From NCBI GenBank assembly GCA_019055375.1, contig JAHQIW010000160.1, positions 1 to 64,000 of the forward strand: a DNA stretch of 64,000 nucleotides, read 5' to 3'. Origin of the DNA: Parelaphostrongylus tenuis. Taxonomy: Eukaryota > Nematoda > Chromadorea > Rhabditida > Metastrongylidae. Each line of letters opens with the position of its first letter. Position 1 is the first letter of the stretch. Below are positions 57,781 to 64,000 of this stretch, one piece after another. Position numbers and translations under genes: made by a program. The notes below the pieces were generated by a model. The model had not been told where the DNA came from. It saw nothing but the letters and a program-made list of their open reading frames with translations, and ran no database searches.

Positions 57781-59935
57781 TCTTTCAACAAGTGAGAAAT
57801 ATAACCGGACAGAATCTAATCATTGCTCTCAGTTCAATTCCATCGACAATGATAGAACAGATGCGATTGGAACAATCATGAGAGAAAGGCAGGAGCGCTT
57901 TTGAGTTGTGCGAGCTCCGCTGCCAGAAAGATATAGCCTTACTTGAAGCCCGTCACATATCTAGCAGGTTTTCAAGTTCGCTTCCTATCTCAGAATTTTT
58001 ATGCTCATCAGGTAATATCTTTTCTTTCTAGACAAATCTGGCGATAAATGTCCATCTTTGAAGGATTATTGTTATTGACTGAGAACGATTCGCGACCCAT
58101 GGGTCTTTTGAGTACTGTAATGCGCCTCAAGTCATTGTAGTAGACAAAAATTATCTAGTGGAGTCTATAGTCATTGGAGATTATCGCAACCGATGAGTTC
58201 ATGTGGCTATTACGGTAAACATATGACCGTTGATAAGACACCGTACCCAGAGTTCAACAAGCTTTGCATCCGTGTGAAGTTGGAGATTGATTTCGGATTT
58301 TCTGCGGAAGCAGATGCGCTTGAAATAACAGTAGATCGCTATTACATAGAGAAGGGATTCGTTCTCTCTAGTTTCCACCTCTAACGATGCTTAATGAACA
58401 CTGGTGAACAGCATATCTTCAAGAATTTAACCATGCCAAATCTTTATCCTTTATCCATTTTTGCGGTATTGATGGGAAAAACGAGGCTAAATCCTTACAC
58501 ACGTCTTCTACAGAGAATGATAGAGGCATTCACAATATACCCTCGCGTTTAGAAAAAAAAGATAAGAAAATCAAAGGAAATTTCTGACAAAAATGATTGA
58601 GAAATAATTTGGACAATATATAAAAAAATCTGGTGAAAGGGTGAACATGGAGTGCTAGGATTCCCCACATTGCTCCTTGGAAACGTTAAGTGGTGCCACC
58701 ACAGAAAGTTTACGGAAAACAATAAAAACTGCGTAGAACAAGTTCTTATCATCAATGCCATCATATCATCTGCGTCCGTATAAAAGAGCACCTAGTTAGT
58801 GGTCAAATTCTCAGACAAACAAAACACCCCCAGTGGCATTGGCAGGAGACAAAACCTTTGCGTGAGAGTTTTTCATGCAAAAGTTAATACCAATCGTACA
58901 GAAATTTAAAGCAACTGTTCGAAAATCTCTCGAGACCTTTCGATAAGTGCCAAAAATCTAAAAATGAGCCGAGGGGGTGAGTGCGTCATTATCACGCGTA
59001 ATCTCGTGCTGTAACTCATTTGGCTTCTGATGTGGAGGCACACTCCTTGCTATGTAGAACTCTATACAGCTGGTTTCATATTGTAAATTTAAAGATCAAA
59101 ACAAAACGACGAGTGTCCTGAAGAAACTGCTTACTACGCAAGTGACATTTATTTATTAGGCACTGTATGCAAAGTTATGGAAGTATTTAAGTGAACAGAT
59201 TGCATATCATGTTGTCTCTTGAATACTCTGAACAAGCCGGAACTTCCGAAATGTGGGTTATTATTTTATTGCACTACGTTATACTTAAAAGAATCTACTA
59301 GTAACAACCTTGAATCTCATCAGACAAAACAGTGAACATCATTATTATTTCACAGAAGAGACAAAGATACAAGCGATAATGGCTGCCTATATTCGTTGAT
59401 CGGCTCGCTTAGGGTTGGTCTAGCTAAAAATCTTTGAATGATTAGCCCAAATTATGTTCCAAATTCAAAAATTCAGTCAAAAATCTTATATTGCAAAAGA
59501 GACTGAGGTGAACTAAGGACTATCAGGAAATGCTAAATTTTTGCTATAGCGCTCTTCAACAGCATTATAATCTTATAAATACTACGTTGACGCAAATGCA
59601 ATTGCGGTTACAGACCGTGCTGAGACCGCTGAGACCGCAAACAAATTTGTGATTTTCTCAAAATAAGTCACTTAGCACCTTTGAATACAAAAAGGTAGCT
59701 TGGTTTATCTGCGTTTTCCGATTGGAAAAAGCCCATTCGTCTGGGAATCTTTGTTATCGATGATGCTTTTCACTATCAGCAAGCAATAGGAATGTTTAAA
59801 CATGTTTCAACAATGTTAATGATGTGGAGGTATACCAAAGGGGCCTGAGATTTTTGCCTTATGAGTGGTGGTCAAGCAAATGTGGCAGTGGTATGCAATT
59901 GTAGTATATTCATCAGACCACGATACAGGGAAGGA
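57781..59935. other. intergenic stretch, no supported gene
   Basis: Up to about 57970 the minus strand may still be RTE-derived. The plus-strand frame at 58193-58384 (63 codons) has a fairly protein-like composition, but I recognise nothing in it and see no splice partners. Confidence 0.35.
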
Positions 59936-60180
59936 ACGCATTCATTCATCTTCAACTGAAAGGTTCTCTCGGTTGAGGTGACTGAATGCATATCCGGCCT
60001 TCACAATGACTTGCGGTAGCCTATCGATGTATCAGGTCAGTGCTGCTTATCCTCCTAGACATGTCTTGTACCAGTTTACCGAAGCTCGAGGGATATGAGG
60101 CTTGGTGAGCCACGAGCGCGAGATCGCCATAGGCCTTGCATGCAACGCAGAGCACCTCTAACCACTACCCACGTGAGCTC
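59936..60180 (-). repeat. tRNA-derived SINE
   Basis: Plus-strand blocks in minus-copy order: TTGAGGTGACTGAATGCATATC, GTGCTGCTTATCCTCCTAGAC, GAGGGATATGAGGCTTGGTG, GAGCACCTCTAACCACTACCC. The far 3' block is only partly kept. Confidence 0.7.
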
Positions 60181-62420
60181 TGGTATGGTAATGCTTTGCT
60201 GTGAATCAGAATTTGAATAGTCATTCATCGCCTAAATAGAAAATTAGCGAAAGAGTGACGAAAAGGCAAGAATGGCTGTCATGTGGTCAATGGAGTTCTG
60301 AGTGATTTTTTGTATCAGCTGGTTGTGTGGACGACTGGTTTGAGATGACTAAGAGGTTATGGCGGTGATAGGCGGAGAGTGTCAGGGTGATAAGTCCAAA
60401 GTTTTGGAGGGCACCAATGTCTTCAGGTGAATAATGCCCTTAAAGATAGCACCACTTTATGTTACACAACATAAACGAGAACCGGAATTGTTCAAACCAA
60501 CACTATCGTCGTCGCTTTGTCATCAAGTCGTTTCACGTATCTTAAGCAGTATCGATCCTGACTCTTTTTTCCCGCAATCGGAGTTTTATAAAATCCATGT
60601 CATTATCGTCATTTTTCAGCGACTGCAAAAATCGTTTACAAGTTGTTCAGACGGTTTTCTTTGTCTTACCCATTCACACCATTCATCACTCTGTCATTTA
60701 GATGTCAAAGGGTCACTAAACAAAACCATCATGCATGAAGAAAGCCGCTGTGAACACATCAAATAGATAAGAAAATAAAGCAAAATTGTCTGAACAAGTT
60801 GAGAGAGAAGCTAAGTAACTAGATATAAGTCATGTTTTCAAAGAATCTCTCTCTTCTTTTTTGTAGGCTAAATTTGGCATTTGTCTACTCATTATCATTT
60901 ATCTCTGTACCATCTTCTCATACTAACTATAAAAAGAGGAATCCACCTATGAGCACAAATTTATCTTCTTATCAATTCTCATCCTTAGTTAATTGAAAAT
61001 TACAAAAGTACGTAAACTTAATATACAAGATCTTCATTGCCCGAATAAAGCTTCAGAGACAAAAAATAATAAAAATAAGAAGTAAAAAATAAAAAAATAA
61101 AAATAAAACAATAAAGAAGTCTCAAAAGATACCTAGTTGAAAGTTGTGTGATTTTTTTTTGTTGTATCACAACAGTAATTTTCACGAAAATGCTCTGTGA
61201 GTATTACTAATTTAAGACTACTTCTTAGTTGATCTGACCTAATATCATTCTCTAGTGACATGTTTCCTTCTGAGAGTTACTCAGCCAAAAAAAGTCAATT
61301 CTCGTGACAGCTCAAACCACCATATGCAGTTTGAGCTGGATATTTAATTGAAAAACTTACTGGTAGGTCAAAAGCGCAGTGCATTGACTGATCACTTGTA
61401 TGGAAACGCTCATGGATTCAGTCCATGATGGAAACCGATCAATTACCACACCATGAAACAGCCATAGAATTTCGTACAGGGGGTCTTTTACTTATAATTC
61501 TTTCTTGTCCCTTGACCTCCCCATTCATAAATTTTGTCGTCATCTTACTTATGCGCGAAAGTAATTGCATGAAAACATCAATCTCTTCCTAAGACAGTGG
61601 TAATTTTTCAAAACGTGGAGTAAAAAAATTGCTCAGTTGCCTTTCACAATACACGAAGTTGGTTTTATCGATGAGCAAATTGAAAATTCTGGGGAAATAG
61701 TCAAAATATTGATTGATCTAGATAAATGTTCCCCCAGATAACTTATAATTTAACGATATAGCTAACATTTGTGGAATGAATCGCACGAATGCTGGGCCAA
61801 GAGAAAGTGTTGCAGAACACTCTATTCAACTTCTTGAGTGGCTTTACGAGAAAATAGGGTAAGCGCGCTCAATCCTTTCGAAAAATGTGAACCACGAAAG
61901 ACTTGCTGACAATTTAGGCCTGTGGCTGATGAACTTATAAAATGTACAGAGTTTTACCTACATTTTGCAAATTTTGGCTGATTTCTCCAGTTTTGCTATG
62001 ACATCAAGATTTACGAGGTTCTAGTGTAATCGAACTGTGTCAGAAGCAAGATATCTATGGTTACTGTTTCTTGTCTTTCTTTTTCTTTTCCTTCTTTCTC
62101 TTTTCTCCTTTCATATTTAAAGTAGTGATTGAGTTTATTTTTTGTCACCGACGTGACGTACCGCTTGTGTATCACTTTGGTCAAATTTGACCTTGAAGGA
62201 TCCCACCAAGTGATAAATTACACACCTGCTTTCAAGATCGTAAAATAAGGTAAGGACTTCTGTCCTTGGAAAAAAACCATAAAGGCTGGTAGTAATAGAC
62301 CTCTTCAACAATATCAGATTTCGGCCATTGAAAAGCTCTTGGCTGGAACGACAAAGCTTCAACGAAGGTCACGAACGAATCAGTAATTGACGAGTAAGCA
62401 ACAATATATCAAATAAAATT
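60181..62420. other. intergenic stretch with an A-rich simple tract
   Basis: About 61055-61120 is a degenerate AAATAAAA-type simple repeat. A tRNA-like piece lies near 61370-61430 (AGCGCAGTGCATTGACTGATC, GGATTCAGTCCATG). The frame at 60434-60766 is open for 110 codons but has no recognised motif or splice support. Confidence 0.35.
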
Positions 62421-62427
62421 TTTTCAG
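62421..62427 (+). promoter_or_regulatory. probable spliced-leader acceptor
   Basis: AAAATTTTTTCAG ends directly at an ATG (62428). In nematodes a strong acceptor touching the start codon, with no upstream exon, usually marks spliced-leader addition. Confidence 0.6.
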
Positions 62428-62608
62428 ATGCAGTTCCATTACAGTTTTATATTTTTGCTAATAGCTGGCGCTGATGCTGGTTTCCTTGATTTTGTATCAA
62501 GACTCGTTGGAGGTGGAGATAGGAGTAAGCAGCAGCAGCAGCAGCAGCACTTCATCGTCCTCCAAGAAATTAGCGCCTGTATCCGATGAGAAAGCCAAGG
62601 TGCGATAA
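62428..62608 (+). CDS. probable first exon of a secreted-protein gene, continues to the right
   Basis: I do not recognise the protein. The ATG directly after an acceptor opens a signal peptide (MQFHYSFIFLLIAGADAG), then FLDFVSRLVGGGDR. Here two readings compete. A strong donor, GTAAGC, at 62525 would end the exon in phase 1 and put the following (CAG)6 tract in an intron. Otherwise the frame runs through the CAG tract as polyglutamine and stops at 62589. In the next frame the same bases read as a serine run followed by KKLAPVSDEKAK and a GTGCGA donor at 62609, which looks more protein-like but is out of phase with the signal peptide. No later exon could be joined before the window ends. Confidence 0.5.
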
Positions 62609-64000
62609 CTATGATAAGAGAGATTCTGAAAGTTTTTTTCCTTCATTCATCGCCAAATTCAACGCTTTTTGATGATTATCCCATTTATTTCATTCTTGAA
62701 TTGAAACAGTATTTTTCTCATCTTTCTAGTCATTTTTTATGCCTTTGGACATGAGAAAGCTTGCTATTTGAAACATCATATTATTTTTGCCAAATTATCT
62801 TTATTCTTACAAATTATGTCCTTATTCTCGCTCAGCAATCGGTATCTTTTTGAGTTGTGTACTTATTTACTTAGAACTTATGTGATGATGTAACTTTCGT
62901 AGTAGTTTGAAGTGCGTAGGAAAGTGTCCCTCTACGCCCTTATGGTTGTCATAACCAGATTAGCTTCTTATTTATCCGCATAAAGCATTTTTCTGCACTT
63001 ATCAATCATTCAGTAACTTTCCAACACAAGTTATTAGCAATGTTGGTCCTTGTTTGGTTTACCAAATGACTAAAAATTTTTGGATGAGTTTATTTTTCGC
63101 TGATTTCATTGCTAGTTGCCTAAAATTTTATTCTGATCGATGTGAAAAGTCATGCCCATCGGATGAAATTGTGGAACACAAGACACGAAAGCAAGCCTAA
63201 CACAACTGCAAAACATTTGCATTTTCCGACATCAGTGCTCTTTGTAATGCGTCATAGTAATATAAATCAAAGCTATTAGCTGCGCAGGTAGCCTTAAGAA
63301 AATTGTAGCACTTTTCTGATTTATGAGAGAATTTTTTCATGAGAAACGTAAATACTGTAATTTTTATGAATTTAAAATGGGAGGGATTGTGCAGTGCCAG
63401 TGATGTCGATCTTCATGAGCACGGTGCTGGATCGACCCGCCCTCTTCCTCACCAATTCACTCTATCGCGACACATCCTGGAATTGATGATAAAATTGTTC
63501 TGCGAGTGGGAACGTCCTAGTATGGCTATCTCAAGCGTCTAAAAAGAACACACTATTCTCAAACAGTTTAAAATAACAGTTCAAAGACCTTTGCGACCGA
63601 TGAATGCGAGGAAACGATTCGAACGCCCAAAGTGCTAGGATCTACGCAGTACATGTAAAAAAATCCCTTATGCGAATAAAGAATTGTTTATTGTTCTTAT
63701 TTCAAGCGAACTGTCAACAGAATTTACTTTACGGATCCTGACACTTTTATGTATTCTGATCGTTTTCTCAAATTCATCCTCCACGAAAGTCTTCAGACAC
63801 TTCAAGCAATACTCCGGCTGCTGCTCAAGGATTTCGTCGCCTTCAATGATTTCGTAAAATGCTGAACGAGACTACTTATCTGCAACCTCGGAGGTTCCCT
63901 AGCTAAGAGCTTTCCTAAGGCGTTCGTTGATTGATCGTAAAGAATGTTTGAGGGAGAGGATCGCACCAGAGTATCGCCTTGCTCCTTGATACACTGCATC
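62609..64000. other. possible intron or flank, with unidentified open segments
   Basis: The plus frame at 63339-63542 is open for 67 codons without recognised motifs. On the minus strand, about 63862-63666 reads a compact acidic segment (FYEIIEGDEILEQQPEYC, CLKTFVEDEFEKT) preceded by a CTCGTTCAG acceptor-like site. It resembles a real exon in composition, but I cannot name it. The sequence AATAAAGAATTGTTTATTG (63675-63695) gives possible poly-A signals on both strands. Confidence 0.35.

Noticed and set aside
1..64000. CRISPR arrays, bacterial operons, phage or conjugative genes
   Set aside because: There are no regularly spaced direct repeats and no compact prokaryotic gene clusters. The single clear gene has many introns, so the DNA is eukaryotic.

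Overview
The window looks like nuclear DNA of a parasitic nematode, most likely a strongylid such as a hookworm. It is AT-rich and has few genes. Introns are bounded by GT...TTTCAG, and spliced-leader-type acceptors (TTTTTTACAG, TTTTTTCAG) lie directly before start codons. Many decayed RTE-type LINEs, mariner transposons, tRNA-derived SINEs and MITEs are scattered through it. No bacterial gene organisation is present. The assignment rests on sequence features only; no database was searched.

One gene is well supported: a plus-strand, roughly 16-exon GH20 beta-N-acetylhexosaminidase of the nematode hex-2/3/4/5 (HEXD-like) group, at 25158-46356. I joined its exons by reading-frame phase and by conserved family blocks: DLKGAPP, EWEDMFPW, VIPLVQTFGH, the catalytic HIGSDE, a VWASSAYKGA block, an ITGWQR block, a GWLSPY block and TVDEF. 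It starts with an SL-type acceptor and an N-terminal membrane anchor, which fits a Golgi or secretory enzyme that trims GlcNAc from N-glycans. Its introns carry much of the mobile DNA in this half of the window. The last exon has an apparent frameshift.

Region by region: 1-25 kb has no secure gene and is a field of repeats, with SINE copies (two as inverted pairs), mariner remnants and tRNA-like units. There are two weak candidates for small secreted proteins (9008, 22108). Region 25-46 kb is the hexosaminidase gene. Its second intron holds a 2.1 kb internally deleted RTE element inserted in a MITE with a 14-bp target-site duplication, plus an older RTE copy. Its ninth intron holds several tRNA-like foldback units and a second RTE copy. 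Region 46-62 kb holds a 1.6 kb TIR element without genes, an intact 386-bp MITE, two tRNA-Gly-like pseudogenes, a minus-strand RTE copy of another family and a mariner fragment. At 62428 a second gene probably begins, with an SL-type acceptor and signal peptide, and runs off the right side.

The most unusual feature is a set of foldback elements built from tRNA-like (Pol III promoter-like) units. The clearest is a 211-bp element with 58-bp terminal inverted repeats around one tRNA-like core (38016-38226). The others are pairs of tRNA-like arms in inverted orientation.
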